DNA from: JBBIPZ01 sp037442505 [NCBI: Deltaproteobacteria bacterium]
GTDB lineage: Bacteria; CALINM01
Direction: 5' to 3'
Assembly (NCBI GenBank): GCA_037442505.1
Contig: JBBIPZ010000019.1
Location: 13,147-45,098 of the forward strand
DNA length: 31,952 nt
Shown here: positions 8,487 through 16,886 of the stretch, one piece after another
Layout: every line of letters starts with the position of its first letter
Numbering within the stretch: position 1 is the first letter of the stretch
Program-made: the position numbers and the translations under genes
The notes under the pieces: model-generated
Database searches by the model: none
What the model was told of the DNA's origin: nothing
What the model saw: only the letters and a program-made list of their open reading frames with translations

Positions 8487-10316
8487 ATGAAAAAGATAAT
8501 TCTAATTTTTGCATCTATACTTTGTTTGACAGCAGTAGCGATAGCACAAGAAGAGAAAAATTACGAGACAACTGTTGAAGTCGGTTATAAATTTTACTCT
8601 GTCGATAAAAATCCTTCTATTGTTAATGAATACTCTAATTCTACTTCGTTTCCTCTATTAAAACTTGCCACAAAAGGTTACAGTGAAAGCTACAAATATA
8701 ACATAATCCTGGACGTTAATGAAAAGGAAGATTACAATTTTGATATTCATGCATACTATCAAGACAAGTTCAGAATAGAAATGACAGGAAATTACCTCGA
8801 CCATAATTTAGGTTTTAAAGATAACAAAGCAATGACATCCCTTTCTTTGGATGAAGAGTACTTTGTTAAATTCAGAAATCAAATGGCTACACTTAAATAT
8901 AAACCTTTTACATATCCGTTCCATATTAGAGTTTCTGCGGAAAAGATAGAAAAAGAAGGTGATTATCAAAAGCGTTTTTATGGAAACTCAAGTTTGAATC
9001 CAGCATATTCAAGTTCGGATGATATATTTAGTAGAAAGGCGCCTGTTAATTACGTTACAAATGTTAGTGGCGTAGCTGTAGACGGATTGTTGGGGGGCGT
9101 GTTGTTTTATTTAGAAGCATCTAAAACCAACTTCAGAGACGAGGCAAAAATAACTGACGATATGCTTTTGAAATCGCCGCAATTTGAAGAAAACTCCTAT
9201 TCACTAAAACTTAATTCAAATCAGGCGGGTAAAATAAGTTATGCATTATCATTTAAAAGGATTGAAAGAGACAATGAGGGACATGATGAGATTAAAAGAG
9301 CAGGGGCAACAAGTAGTTATAATAATACGGGGTTCTTTTTGTCTTTTTATCCAGAAAGCAGATTAAAAGTTAGTTTCAAAGCGTCTTATGAAGACTATGA
9401 TCAGAACAACCCAGACTTTTGGCGTTACAATGGCACAGATTATGTCGCTTCTTATGCAACTTCCTATATTAGAAAATCAGCACAAATTAATGCAAAATAT
9501 ATTATAACAAAAAACTCATATTTTTCAGCCACGCTTAAAGGTAAGGAGCAAGAAAGAGATACAATATATTTCAGCATGCCAGAATACACCAGCCAAACCT
9601 CTGCTAAAATTGAATTTGGCACATCTATAAAAGATAAATGTAGTTTAAAAATCAGCCAATCTTATGTTCATAACAATAACCCGCCATATAAAAATGTAGC
9701 AGAGAATTCTCATAAAACTAATCTGTCGTTTGAACACACAATATCTGATTCTATGTGGTTTGATGTAAATGCTTCGTATCTTTTTGAAACAAGTAATGAC
9801 TCTTTCACTTACTTTGTCGAAAGTAAGACAAAATCAATAAATGCTAACTTTTTCTTCACTCCTTCTGACACCTTAAATCTTGGCTCATATGGTTTAATCG
9901 AAATTCAAGATTATAAGTCTGATTTAAATTTTGGCAAGCCAACAACTGCCGAATACATTATCTCAAGAACACCATACGAGGCAAAAACATATCAATTAGG
10001 TCTAAATGCAAACAAGAGGTTTAGTGTAAAGCAAGAAGTTTATGGAGATATCTTTTATTTAAGAGGTTATGGCACATATATGCCACAATTTGTTTCTGGT
10101 GTAGTAGGCAGCTATAGTTATGATACCACTGACCTTGCCAGATTGGCGGAAGTTGACTTTTATCAATATGGATTACTTTTGGGTACTAAATATAAATTGA
10201 GTTTTAAAGATACGTTGAAATGTGAAGTTAGTTATAAAGATCATAACGAAAATGCAGATACAGCCTTAAATGGTTCAATCAAAACCTTTTTCGTGTCGTG
10301 GGAGCGAAAATGGTGA
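8487..10316 (+). CDS. MtrB/PioB-like outer-membrane beta-barrel protein
   Basis: The 609-residue product has a signal peptide with a likely cut after AIA20. The rest is alternating polar/aromatic beta-strand sequence, and it ends in the aromatic-rich VSWERKW, with the C-terminal aromatic residue that outer-membrane barrels use for assembly. Large size, a position directly after a decaheme cytochrome, and the acidic N-terminal region fit the MtrB/PioB family, which sheathes the cytochrome across the membrane. I see no CXXC near the N-terminus, unlike Shewanella MtrB. I chose the ATG at 8487 because aaagggg lies just upstream and the signal peptide begins there; a longer frame from 8412 has none. 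The 3' end overlaps the next gene. Confidence 0.78.
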   Translation: MKKIILIFASILCLTAVAIAQEEKNYETTVEVGYKFYSVDKNPSIVNEYSNSTSFPLLKLATKGYSESYKYNIILDVNEKEDYNFDIHAYYQDKFRIEMTGNYLDHNLGFKDNKAMTSLSLDEEYFVKFRNQMATLKYKPFTYPFHIRVSAEKIEKEGDYQKRFYGNSSLNPAYSSSDDIFSRKAPVNYVTNVSGVAVDGLLGGVLFYLEASKTNFRDEAKITDDMLLKSPQFEENSYSLKLNSNQAGKISYALSFKRIERDNEGHDEIKRAGATSSYNNTGFFLSFYPESRLKVSFKASYEDYDQNNPDFWRYNGTDYVASYATSYIRKSAQINAKYIITKNSYFSATLKGKEQERDTIYFSMPEYTSQTSAKIEFGTSIKDKCSLKISQSYVHNNNPPYKNVAENSHKTNLSFEHTISDSMWFDVNASYLFETSNDSFTYFVESKTKSINANFFFTPSDTLNLGSYGLIEIQDYKSDLNFGKPTTAEYIISRTPYEAKTYQLGLNANKRFSVKQEVYGDIFYLRGYGTYMPQFVSGVVGSYSYDTTDLARLAEVDFYQYGLLLGTKYKLSFKDTLKCEVSYKDHNENADTALNGSIKTFFVSWERKW

Positions 10317-11224
10317 AGCGAGCACTTTTTCTAATTTTGTTTGCGATGATTTTAGGACATAACGCATATACAAACGATAGAGTTGTTGCGGTTATTCTTG
10401 CATCTAATTTGGCAAAATTTAAGATTGCTTACGAGTTTTTTCAGAATAAAATCAAGGCTAATGGTATTGCAGGAACTATCCAATTTGTTCTTTCCACCAC
10501 TAATCCGGATCCTTCTTCATGGGCAAATGCTGTGAAAAGGGCGGAAGGGCAAGATGTTGATTTTATCATTGCGTTTGGTGCTCCGTTAGTATCTGCTGCT
10601 CTCAGAGAAAAAATAGAAATACCAATAATCTTTGCAGATTTATACGAAACGAAACTTATAGAAGGTGCAAAAGGAAAGATAGGCGGGATTTATAATAACA
10701 TACCAGTAGCGACTGTTATTAAACATCTAACAGCTATTAAAACAATGGGTACTCTTCATGTGTTATTTTGTCCTTTTGAAAAAGAAACAGAACTTCAAGC
10801 AGAAAAAATCAAACAGATCGCTACATTAGAAAAATTGAATGTGTCTTTACATCCAATTACGTCATCATCGAAGATTCCTGATATTAAATTAGCTAACAAC
10901 GATGCGATTTTTCTGACATCATCAATTGTATTAGAAACTGGAATTTCAAGAATTATCGCATTTGCCAATACGCACAAGACACCTGTGGTAGGTTTATCTG
11001 AAACTATCGTCAAAAACGGCGGTTTATTTGCTATAGTTCCAGTGCCAGCTGAACAAGGCTTTGCGTTGGGCAATTATGTTACTAACTACGTTAAAACTGG
11101 GAAATTACCACAAAACCTTCAGTTGACAAAAGTTGATTTTGTCATTAATCTAAGGGTTGCTAAAGATCTGAACATTACAGTGCCGTTTTCGGTACTAAAC
11201 TATGCAACAAAGGTTATAAAATGA
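10310..11224 (+). CDS. Orphan periplasmic substrate-binding protein (ABC_sub_bind/TrpX-like)
   Basis: The 304-residue product has a signal peptide of about 20 residues, then a periplasmic-binding-protein type 1 fold. VVAVILASNLAKF leads lobe one. AEGQDVDFIIAFGAPLVSAAL and EIPIIFADLY resemble the PF04392 ABC_sub_bind family. The ATG at 10310 follows gggag; a GTG at 10298 is possible but lies further inside the porin gene. No permease or ATPase of this type is adjacent. The stop overlaps the ATG of a chemoreceptor gene (ATGA), so it probably delivers ligand to that receptor rather than to a transporter. The ligand cannot be told from sequence. Confidence is high for a binding protein and moderate for the family. 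Confidence 0.75.
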   Translation: MVKRALFLILFAMILGHNAYTNDRVVAVILASNLAKFKIAYEFFQNKIKANGIAGTIQFVLSTTNPDPSSWANAVKRAEGQDVDFIIAFGAPLVSAALREKIEIPIIFADLYETKLIEGAKGKIGGIYNNIPVATVIKHLTAIKTMGTLHVLFCPFEKETELQAEKIKQIATLEKLNVSLHPITSSSKIPDIKLANNDAIFLTSSIVLETGISRIIAFANTHKTPVVGLSETIVKNGGLFAIVPVPAEQGFALGNYVTNYVKTGKLPQNLQLTKVDFVINLRVAKDLNITVPFSVLNYATKVIK

Positions 11225-13281
11225 TAAAGAAAGAAAAAAGTTTAAAAAAGACATTGATGATAATGATTTTTATAGCTGTTGCATTTTCTGTAACAGTGAC
11301 AGGGACAATAGTTTCTGTCAACTTTTATTTAGACTACAAGAAAAGTCTGAAAACCAACGTGATTAAGATAGGTGACAAGATAAAAGCAGACCTTGAACGC
11401 ATTTACTCACTTGGGCTCTCTTTTAAAGACCTGCCAGGCTTTGAATCTGATATCAAAAAATTAGTAGCAGATGAAAATGTGCTCTCTTATATAATGGTTA
11501 CAGACAAAGAAGGCTATGTTCATGTAACTACCGTTGATACTTTTAAGGAAAAAGGCTTTAAGCGCCAGGACGGTGATAGAATAAGAATTAATGGAGAAGA
11601 TGTTATAAATATTGCTGTTAATGTTTTGGGGAGTGATAAAACGGTTGCTTATCAGATTCACTTAGGACTAAAAGAGTCGTTGCTTAATGATAAAATATAT
11701 TCAACTTTTTTTACTTTAATCGTAGTTTGTTTGATGACAGTGGTTTTTATTTTTGCTATCACAAAAACTTTTATTGAAAATAGGCTGTTAGGCCCACTTC
11801 TCGTACTGAAAGAAGGTACTGACAAGATTGCGAAAGGCAATCTCACTGTAAAGGTTGATACCATTCATCATGACGAAGTAGGAATCGTAACTTCAAACTT
11901 CTCTAAAATGGTAGAGGAGATAAGAGAAATTGTAATAGGACTAAAGGAAGGCACAAAGCAGTTACTTCAGGTTAGTGATGTTGTTGAACAGCTGAGCCAT
12001 AATGTGAAAGATGGTTCACTTGGGCAGTTAAATAGTGCTTCACAAATTTTACAGCTTTTTAATGACATTGAAGACAGAATAAACACATTAAAAGGGAAGG
12101 TTAACTCATTAAATGACTTTATAGAATTAACCACCTCCACCTTTTTAGAACTTTCCTCTTCTTCTGAAGAGATATTTAAGACTATGGAAGAACTACTTAA
12201 AAGTGTAGAAAAGGTTGACGATTCATATAAAAAGATTAACCAGATTAATGATAAGCTTGACAAAGGAGCAGATGCATTATCTGTGGAGGTTCAAAATATT
12301 CTCTCCTTTGTGAGTCAGATGGATTCTTCTGTTAAAACGACCCTTAAAACAGTCTCAGAAACTTCTAATATTGCAGACAAAATGGACACTCTTGCGAGAG
12401 AGAGTAAAAAAACACTTAGTGGTACAATTAAAAGCATCGACAAAATTGCTTTTGCTTCTCAAGATGCAAAGGCTTCTTTTTCTATTCTAAAAAACAATAT
12501 TGGGAAAATTAATAGCATTTTAAGCGTGATCGAGGAAGTTGCCGAACAGACAAATATGCTTGCATTAAATGCCGCAATTATAGCAGCACAGAACGAAGAA
12601 GGAGGAAGCGCTTTTTCAGTTGTTGCAGACGAAATAAAGGAACTTTCCAGAAAGACACAATCATCGACTAAAGAGATTGCGGATTTGATAGGGATTATTA
12701 CAGAACAAACAGAAAAAGTTTTTTCAAAGATTCAGGAGAATGCAAACGATGGTGAAGTTGCTTCAGCATATTCCAAAGAGATAGAGCAAAAGATATCTGA
12801 AATAATCGATTTGATTGCAAAGGTTACTGTTGGTGTAAAAGAAATTCTTAAAGCGTCAAACGAACAAGCTCAGGGCAGCTCTACGCTAAGAAATGAAGCT
12901 GAAACACTTAGTGCTCTCTCGAATGAATTGAAGAACCTGCGTGATGAAGGCAAAATTGGAAGCAGGAATTTAGGAGAGATGGTTGATTTTATCTCCGAAG
13001 TTGCAGGGAAGGTTGGCGCAGCGGTTAAAGAGCAGACAGAATCAATTGGGAGCTTAAAACATTCTGTAGTTGATTTAAGTGGCTTTTCCAAAGATATGTT
13101 GGAACATATTGAGAACGAAATAAAACAGTTCAACATTGCAAAGCCTGTCTTAGCTGATATACAGAAACTTGCAACTCATAATAGTGAATTGGCAAGAACT
13201 CTGGATGATAAGCTTTCTGAGTTAAAACAACAGATTGCGAGATTCAAAGAGGTTACACAGCGTTTTATAGTAGAAGAATAA
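11221..13281 (+). CDS. Methyl-accepting chemotaxis protein with single-Cache-like periplasmic domain
   Basis: The 686-residue receptor has helix TM1 near 11-36 and a periplasmic domain near 37-159 containing SYIMVTDKEGYVHVTT, which looks like a PAS-like sCache fold. TM2 lies near 160-181, a HAMP domain near 183-240, then a long helical cytoplasmic rod. The signalling hairpin is clear: VAEQTNMLALNAAIIAAQ (440-457) followed by AFSVVADEIKELSRKT. It would control CheA and so bias flagellar or pilus motility. The ATGA overlap with the upstream binding protein suggests the two work together. No che genes are in the window. The C-terminus has no CheR/CheB-tethering pentapeptide. Confidence 0.93.
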   Translation: MIKKEKSLKKTLMIMIFIAVAFSVTVTGTIVSVNFYLDYKKSLKTNVIKIGDKIKADLERIYSLGLSFKDLPGFESDIKKLVADENVLSYIMVTDKEGYVHVTTVDTFKEKGFKRQDGDRIRINGEDVINIAVNVLGSDKTVAYQIHLGLKESLLNDKIYSTFFTLIVVCLMTVVFIFAITKTFIENRLLGPLLVLKEGTDKIAKGNLTVKVDTIHHDEVGIVTSNFSKMVEEIREIVIGLKEGTKQLLQVSDVVEQLSHNVKDGSLGQLNSASQILQLFNDIEDRINTLKGKVNSLNDFIELTTSTFLELSSSSEEIFKTMEELLKSVEKVDDSYKKINQINDKLDKGADALSVEVQNILSFVSQMDSSVKTTLKTVSETSNIADKMDTLARESKKTLSGTIKSIDKIAFASQDAKASFSILKNNIGKINSILSVIEEVAEQTNMLALNAAIIAAQNEEGGSAFSVVADEIKELSRKTQSSTKEIADLIGIITEQTEKVFSKIQENANDGEVASAYSKEIEQKISEIIDLIAKVTVGVKEILKASNEQAQGSSTLRNEAETLSALSNELKNLRDEGKIGSRNLGEMVDFISEVAGKVGAAVKEQTESIGSLKHSVVDLSGFSKDMLEHIENEIKQFNIAKPVLADIQKLATHNSELARTLDDKLSELKQQIARFKEVTQRFIVEE

Positions 13282-13328
13282 TTTTTTGCACAATAAAAAT
13301 TTCCCTAAAAATTTTTTTTAAAAAAACG

Positions 13329-13334
13329 TATAAT
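13329..13334 (+). promoter_or_regulatory. Candidate -10 box for the amino-acid ABC transporter operon
   Basis: A perfect TATAAT lies 36 bases before the ATG at 13371, in an 89-base gap rich in A and T tracts. No good -35 is present at 16-18 bases (taaaaa occupies that position); TTGCAC at 13286 is 37 bases away and too far. The A/T tracts may act as an UP-like or bent element. A transcription start near 13341 is an inference. Confidence 0.35.
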
Positions 13335-13370
13335 CTATAAGTTAAAATTTTCACAGCAGATGGAGTATAA

Positions 13371-14105
13371 ATGATAAAGTTTGAAAACGTTCATAAATGG
13401 TTTGGAGAATTGCACGTGCTTGATGACATTAACCTTCATGTCAATCAAGGCGAGGTAGTAGTTGTGTGTGGACCGTCTGGCTCAGGGAAATCTACATTGA
13501 TAAGAACTATAAATAAATTAGAGCCCATTGATAAAGGCATGTTGATGGTTGACGGTATAGATCTGACAAATAAAAAAAGTGATCTTAATAAATTAAGGGC
13601 AGAAGTTGGTTTTGTGTTTCAGCAGTTTAATCTTTACCCGCACCTCTCTGTGTTAAAAAATATAACTCTTGCACCAATAAAAATAAGAAAGATGCAAAAA
13701 AAAGATGCAGAAGAGCTTGCGGTTTCTCTTTTGGAAAGGGTGGGACTTGCACATAAAAAAGATACATATCCTTCCCAGCTTTCTGGAGGGCAGCAGCAAC
13801 GTGTTGCTATTGCAAGAGCCCTTGCGATGAAGCCAAAGATAATGCTTTTTGATGAACCTACGTCAGCCTTAGATCCTGAAATGATAGGAGAGGTTCTTGC
13901 CGTTATGCAAGATCTTGCAAGCACAGGTATGACGATGGTGGTTGTTACCCATGAAATGGGATTTGCAAAGCAGGTGTCGCACAGAATAGTGTTTATGGAT
14001 CACGGTAAGATTCTGGAAGAGGCAAAACCAGAAGAGTTTTTCAAAAATCCGCAACATGATAGGACCAAGCAGTTTTTGAAGCAACTGTTAAATCCAATGC
14101 ACTAA
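13371..14105 (+). CDS. Polar amino-acid ABC transporter ATPase (GlnQ/GltL family)
   Basis: This 244-residue ATPase of the polar amino-acid uptake family has Walker [10 protein letters not shown] at 34-42, Q-loop VFQQFNLYP at 82-90, signature LSGGQQQR at 137-144, Walker B IMLFDEP at 157-163, and the switch histidine in [15 protein letters not shown]. The family-typical ending [11 protein letters not shown] is present. It is the first gene of a four-gene importer operon and lies 20 bases before the binding-protein gene. By the specificity hints in the binding protein, glutamate/aspartate is the likeliest cargo. Confidence 0.94.
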   Translation: MIKFENVHKWFGELHVLDDINLHVNQGEVVVVCGPSGSGKSTLIRTINKLEPIDKGMLMVDGIDLTNKKSDLNKLRAEVGFVFQQFNLYPHLSVLKNITLAPIKIRKMQKKDAEELAVSLLERVGLAHKKDTYPSQLSGGQQQRVAIARALAMKPKIMLFDEPTSALDPEMIGEVLAVMQDLASTGMTMVVVTHEMGFAKQVSHRIVFMDHGKILEEAKPEEFFKNPQHDRTKQFLKQLLNPMH

Positions 14106-14125
14106 TAATAAAAGAGGAGGACAAA

Positions 14126-14938
14126 ATGAAAAGATTGTTTTTAGTTTTGTTGGTATTGTTGATTGTTGCATTATCTGTTGGTAAATCGGTTGCTGCAGAT
14201 ACCCTTGAAGAAGTAAAGAAAAAGGGCGTATTAGTTGCTGGAGTTAAAGACTCTTCTCCGCCGTTTGGATTTATTGATGAGAAAACAAGGGAAATTGTAG
14301 GATATGACATTGACTTTGTTAAAGCAATAGCTAAAAAGTTGGGGGTTAAGTTAGAGCTAAAGCCAGTAACTTCTGCTAGTCGTATGCCTCAGCTAATCGA
14401 AGGAAATATTGATATAATTGCTGCGACAATGACAAAAACGCCAGAAAGAGCCAAGCAGATAGATTTTAGTTACACCTATTTCTTGACTGGACAAAAATTT
14501 ATAACAAAAAAAGGTACTATAAAAACATTAAAGGATTTAGATGGAAAAAAGATTGGAACAGCAAAAGGTTCAACATCTGAGCAGAATGCAAAAAAGGTAT
14601 TACCGAACGCAACTATCCTGTCATTTGATGACTATCCACAGGCATTTCTTGCTTTGCAGCAGGGCAAAGTACAAGCTGTAACAACAGATGAATCTATCTT
14701 AGCTGGTATTCTTGCAAAAGCACCAAATAAATCAAAGTTTGAGATACCAAACATACAAATTTCTGACGAACCATATGGACTTGGTATGAGAAAAGGCGAT
14801 ACTAACTTTGTAAACTTTGTTAATAAAACATTGCTCGGAATGGAGAAAAGCGGAGAAGCTAAAAAAATTTTTGATAAATGGTTTGGACCTAATTCACAAA
14901 CACCTTTAAAAAGAAATTTCAAAATTAAGGCAGAATAA
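14126..14938 (+). CDS. Amino-acid ABC transporter substrate-binding protein, glutamate/aspartate type (SBP family 3)
   Basis: The 270-residue periplasmic protein has a signal peptide with a likely cut after VAA24. The family 3 layout follows: VKKKGVLVAGVKDSSPPFGF, GYDIDFVKAIAKKLG, then SRMPQLIEGNIDIIAATMTKT. The motifs TSASRMPQL, KGSTSEQN and TTDESILAG resemble GltI-type glutamate/aspartate binders more than histidine or arginine binders, so acidic amino acids are the best guess. A strong Shine-Dalgarno (gaggagga) lies before the ATG. A hairpin follows the stop, which probably raises this gene's mRNA level relative to the permeases. Confidence 0.92.
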   Translation: MKRLFLVLLVLLIVALSVGKSVAADTLEEVKKKGVLVAGVKDSSPPFGFIDEKTREIVGYDIDFVKAIAKKLGVKLELKPVTSASRMPQLIEGNIDIIAATMTKTPERAKQIDFSYTYFLTGQKFITKKGTIKTLKDLDGKKIGTAKGSTSEQNAKKVLPNATILSFDDYPQAFLALQQGKVQAVTTDESILAGILAKAPNKSKFEIPNIQISDEPYGLGMRKGDTNFVNFVNKTLLGMEKSGEAKKIFDKWFGPNSQTPLKRNFKIKAE

Positions 14939-14945
14939 ATTTAAC

Positions 14946-14973
14946 GAGGGGTTTTAAAACCCCTCTTATATTT
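14946..14973 (+). terminator. GC-rich hairpin between binding-protein and permease genes (partial terminator)
   Basis: GAGGGGTTTT (14946-14955) pairs with AAAACCCCTC (14956-14965) as a perfect 20-base palindrome, followed by the T-rich ttatattt. It lies eight bases after the stop of the binding-protein gene and ends within 15 bases of the first permease start. Such intra-operon hairpins commonly stabilise upstream mRNA or stop part of transcription, giving an excess of binding protein. The stem also contains the only purine-rich gaggggt before the permease gene. Confidence 0.75.
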
Positions 14974-14979
14974 GTGTAT

Positions 14980-15684
14980 ATGCTAAAGTATCAGTTTGAT
15001 TGGTCAGTAGTTACATCGGGTAAGTATTTTTATTGGCTTGTGTCGGGAGTAAAGGTTACTCTTCAGCTTTCTTTTATCTCTATTATTTTGTCCTTTCTGT
15101 TAGGATTGCTAATAGCGATTATGAGAATGAGCAACTTTAAACCTATACGCTGGTTTTCTATTGGGTATCTTGAGTTTTTTAGAAACACACCTTTACTTGT
15201 TCAGATATTTTTCTGGTATTTTGGTTCTTATAAGATATTGCCAGAAGGTATAAATAGTTGGCTAAATGAACATAACTTTGAGTTTGCGTCTGCTGTGATT
15301 GCCCTTACAATTTACACTTCTGCATTTATTGCTGAAGACATACGTTCAGGAATTTTATCTATTCCAAAAGAGCAGATGGAGGCAGCTCGAAGCTCAGGTT
15401 TTTCATATTTAGGCTCAATGAGATATATTATCTTGCCACAAGCTATAAGATTAACAGTTCCGCCATTAATTGGACAGTTTCTGAATCTGGCAAAAAACTC
15501 TTCGTTAGCTATGACTATAGGTGTTGCAGAATTAACATATCAGGCGCGTCAGGTCGAAAGCTATACATTTAAAGGTTTTGAAGCGTTCACTGCTGCTACT
15601 ATAGTTTATTTATTTCTGTCGCTTTTAATAACGTGGCTTGTAAGCGAATACGATAAACGTTTTTTAAAGATTATAAAGGGCTAA
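14980..15684 (+). CDS. Polar amino-acid ABC transporter permease (HisM/GltJ family)
   Basis: This inner-membrane permease of the HisMQ type (about 234 residues) begins MLKYQFDWSVV, a start that matches family members. Helices lie near 20-45, 55-75, 90-115, 185-205 and 210-230. The EAA coupling loop EQMEAARSSGFSYLGSMRYIILPQAIR is complete (27 residues, starting near 126). The ATG at 14980 is preferred; a GTG at 14974 is in frame. Neither has a recognisable Shine-Dalgarno, because the space is filled by the hairpin. Translation may depend on hairpin folding or be weak by design. Confidence 0.92.
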   Translation: MLKYQFDWSVVTSGKYFYWLVSGVKVTLQLSFISIILSFLLGLLIAIMRMSNFKPIRWFSIGYLEFFRNTPLLVQIFFWYFGSYKILPEGINSWLNEHNFEFASAVIALTIYTSAFIAEDIRSGILSIPKEQMEAARSSGFSYLGSMRYIILPQAIRLTVPPLIGQFLNLAKNSSLAMTIGVAELTYQARQVESYTFKGFEAFTAATIVYLFLSLLITWLVSEYDKRFLKIIKG

Positions 15685-15693
15685 TTAATTAGT

Positions 15694-16392
15694 ATGTCTG
15701 CTTTTGAATTTTCTGTTATAGCCAACAATATCGTTTATTTTATGATAGGTAGATATCCAAAAGGTCCTTTGGGTGGGTTGGGGCTTACTATTTATTTGGC
15801 GGTAGTCTCTTGCATACTTTCGTTTTTTGGTGGCTTAATATTAGGATTAATGAATATTTCGAACAGGTGGTACCTCAAATACCCGTCACAGCTAATTATT
15901 CATTTGATAAGGGGGCTCCCACTTTTAATGGTAATTTTCTGGATGTATTTTCTTTTGCCGGCAGTCTTTGGGAAAACTGTTCCAGAAACCATGACAGTTA
16001 TTATGGGGCTGACAATATTTACTTCTGCATATATGTCTCAGATTGTAAAGGCGGGAATACAAGGCGTTCCGAAAGGCCAGATGGAAGCTGCTTTGGCAAC
16101 AGGTTTAAAACCCTGGCAGGCAATGCTATACATAATTTTGCCTCAAGGTTTAAGAAATATGATACCGTCATTTGTTAATCAGTTTGTTTCTATGATTAAA
16201 GACACTTCTTTAGCATTTATTGTTGGTGTTTCTGAACTTACACATGTTGCCACACAAATAAATAACAGAACAATGGCGTATCCTTTTGAAATTTTTACGT
16301 TTGTCGCTGTAGTTTATTTTATGATCTGTTATGCTTTTACGACTTTTTCGAGATATCTTGAAAAAAAATCAACATGGAAAAAGACAATTTAA
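15694..16392 (+). CDS. Polar amino-acid ABC transporter permease (GltK family)
   Basis: This second inner-membrane permease subunit (232 residues) would pair with the preceding one to form the channel. It has five predicted helices and a coupling loop GVPKGQMEAALATGLKPWQAM (starting near 126) that contacts the ATPase. Its N-terminus includes a family-typical GGLGLTIYLAVVS segment. It starts nine bases after the previous stop, with aaaggg at 15675-15680 as a distant ribosome site. Its stop is five bases from the stop of the convergent MerR gene. Confidence 0.92.
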   Translation: MSAFEFSVIANNIVYFMIGRYPKGPLGGLGLTIYLAVVSCILSFFGGLILGLMNISNRWYLKYPSQLIIHLIRGLPLLMVIFWMYFLLPAVFGKTVPETMTVIMGLTIFTSAYMSQIVKAGIQGVPKGQMEAALATGLKPWQAMLYIILPQGLRNMIPSFVNQFVSMIKDTSLAFIVGVSELTHVATQINNRTMAYPFEIFTFVAVVYFMICYAFTTFSRYLEKKSTWKKTI

Positions 16393-16424
16393 AGAAATTA
16401 CTGCTGATTGTTAAGTTTAAATTG
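16385..16424. terminator. AT-rich inverted repeat across the convergent permease/merR ends
   Basis: CAATTTAAA (16385-16393) and TTTAAATTG (16416-16424) are perfect 9-base inverted arms around a 22-base loop. They span both stop codons, the permease TAA at 16390-16392 and the MerR TAA at 16398-16400. The arms have only one G-C pair each, so terminator strength would be low, but the position is right for a two-way end. Confidence 0.3.
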
Positions 16425-16799
16425 CTCTATAATCCTTTGTTTATATTCCACAATGTCTTTTTCAAGGGATTGCAGGTGAGATATTTTTTTCTTAATTTTG
16501 TCAATATGATAATCAAGCAATTCAATCAGTCTTGGCATTATTTTGTCAGGAACCTTATACTGATTGTATATCTGTGCAAGCTCCTGCATCTCTTGAAGCG
16601 TAAGACCAAGCTCTTTGAGCTTCAGGACAAATTTAAAGCGTTTTATGTCAGATTTATCATAGACACGTATGCCTCCCTCTGTTCTTTTAGGAGGCTCGAC
16701 CAGCCCCATCTGTTCGTAAAGCCTGATTGTTCTTGTGGTGATGCCCAATTTTTTCGCAAGATCACTAATTTGAAGATATTCGTCAGAGCTTATTCTCAT
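16398..16799 (-). CDS. MerR-family transcriptional regulator
   Basis: This 133-residue DNA-binding protein has a MerR winged helix-turn-helix near residues 9-78: YLQISDLAKKLGITTRTIRL then YEQMGLVEPPKRTEGGIRVYD. A long dimerisation coiled coil follows to the end (about 85-128). There are no C-terminal cysteines, so metal sensing of the MerR/ZntR kind is unlikely. It is divergent from etfB and shares a 152-base control region with inverted repeats, so regulation of etfBA and of itself is the simplest inference. MerR regulators next to Etf genes often respond to acyl-CoA metabolism, but no ligand pocket can be inferred here. Confidence 0.9.
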   Translation of the reverse strand: MRISSDEYLQISDLAKKLGITTRTIRLYEQMGLVEPPKRTEGGIRVYDKSDIKRFKFVLKLKELGLTLQEMQELAQIYNQYKVPDKIMPRLIELLDYHIDKIKKKISHLQSLEKDIVEYKQRIIEQFKLNNQQ

Positions 16800-16802
16800 A
16801 TT

Positions 16803-16847
16803 TAACCTTTTAGTTAGCGTTAAATATTAAAATAAACCAAAAGGTTA
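16803..16847. repeat. Widely spaced inverted repeat in the merR leader (possible autoregulatory site)
   Basis: TAACCTTTT (16803-16811) and AAAAGGTTA (16839-16847) are perfect 9-base inverted arms separated by 27 bases. The right arm falls inside the spacer of the candidate merR promoter, and the left arm lies four bases before the merR start codon. This could be two half-sites of a looping operator or a leader hairpin. Confidence 0.4.
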
Positions 16848-16858
16848 TAAATAGTCAA
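16829..16858 (-). promoter_or_regulatory. Candidate merR promoter
   Basis: On the minus strand TTGACT (16858-16853) and TATTTT (16834-16829) are 18 bases apart, about 30 bases before the ATG at 16799. The -35 is a five-of-six match; the -10 is weak. Its -35 faces the etf -35 box 30 bases away, so the two promoters are divergent and non-overlapping. Confidence 0.4.
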
Positions 16859-16886
16859 GTTTTTTTTGTGAAAAACCTCACTTAAT

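Noticed and set aside
13311-13326. T8-A7 tract after the MCP gene as a terminator
   Set aside because: The stem would be A-T only with no loop-closing G-C pair; no convincing hairpin.
13286-13334. TTGCAC plus TATAAT as a promoter for the ABC transporter
   Set aside because: The spacing is 37 bases, far too long; only the -10 was kept.
15810-16178. 122-codon plus-strand frame inside the second permease
   Set aside because: It is out of frame with a well-conserved permease and has no domain.
16374-16805. Plus-strand open frame opposite the MerR gene
   Set aside because: The minus-strand frame encodes a clear MerR protein; the plus frame has no recognisable domain and no ribosome site.
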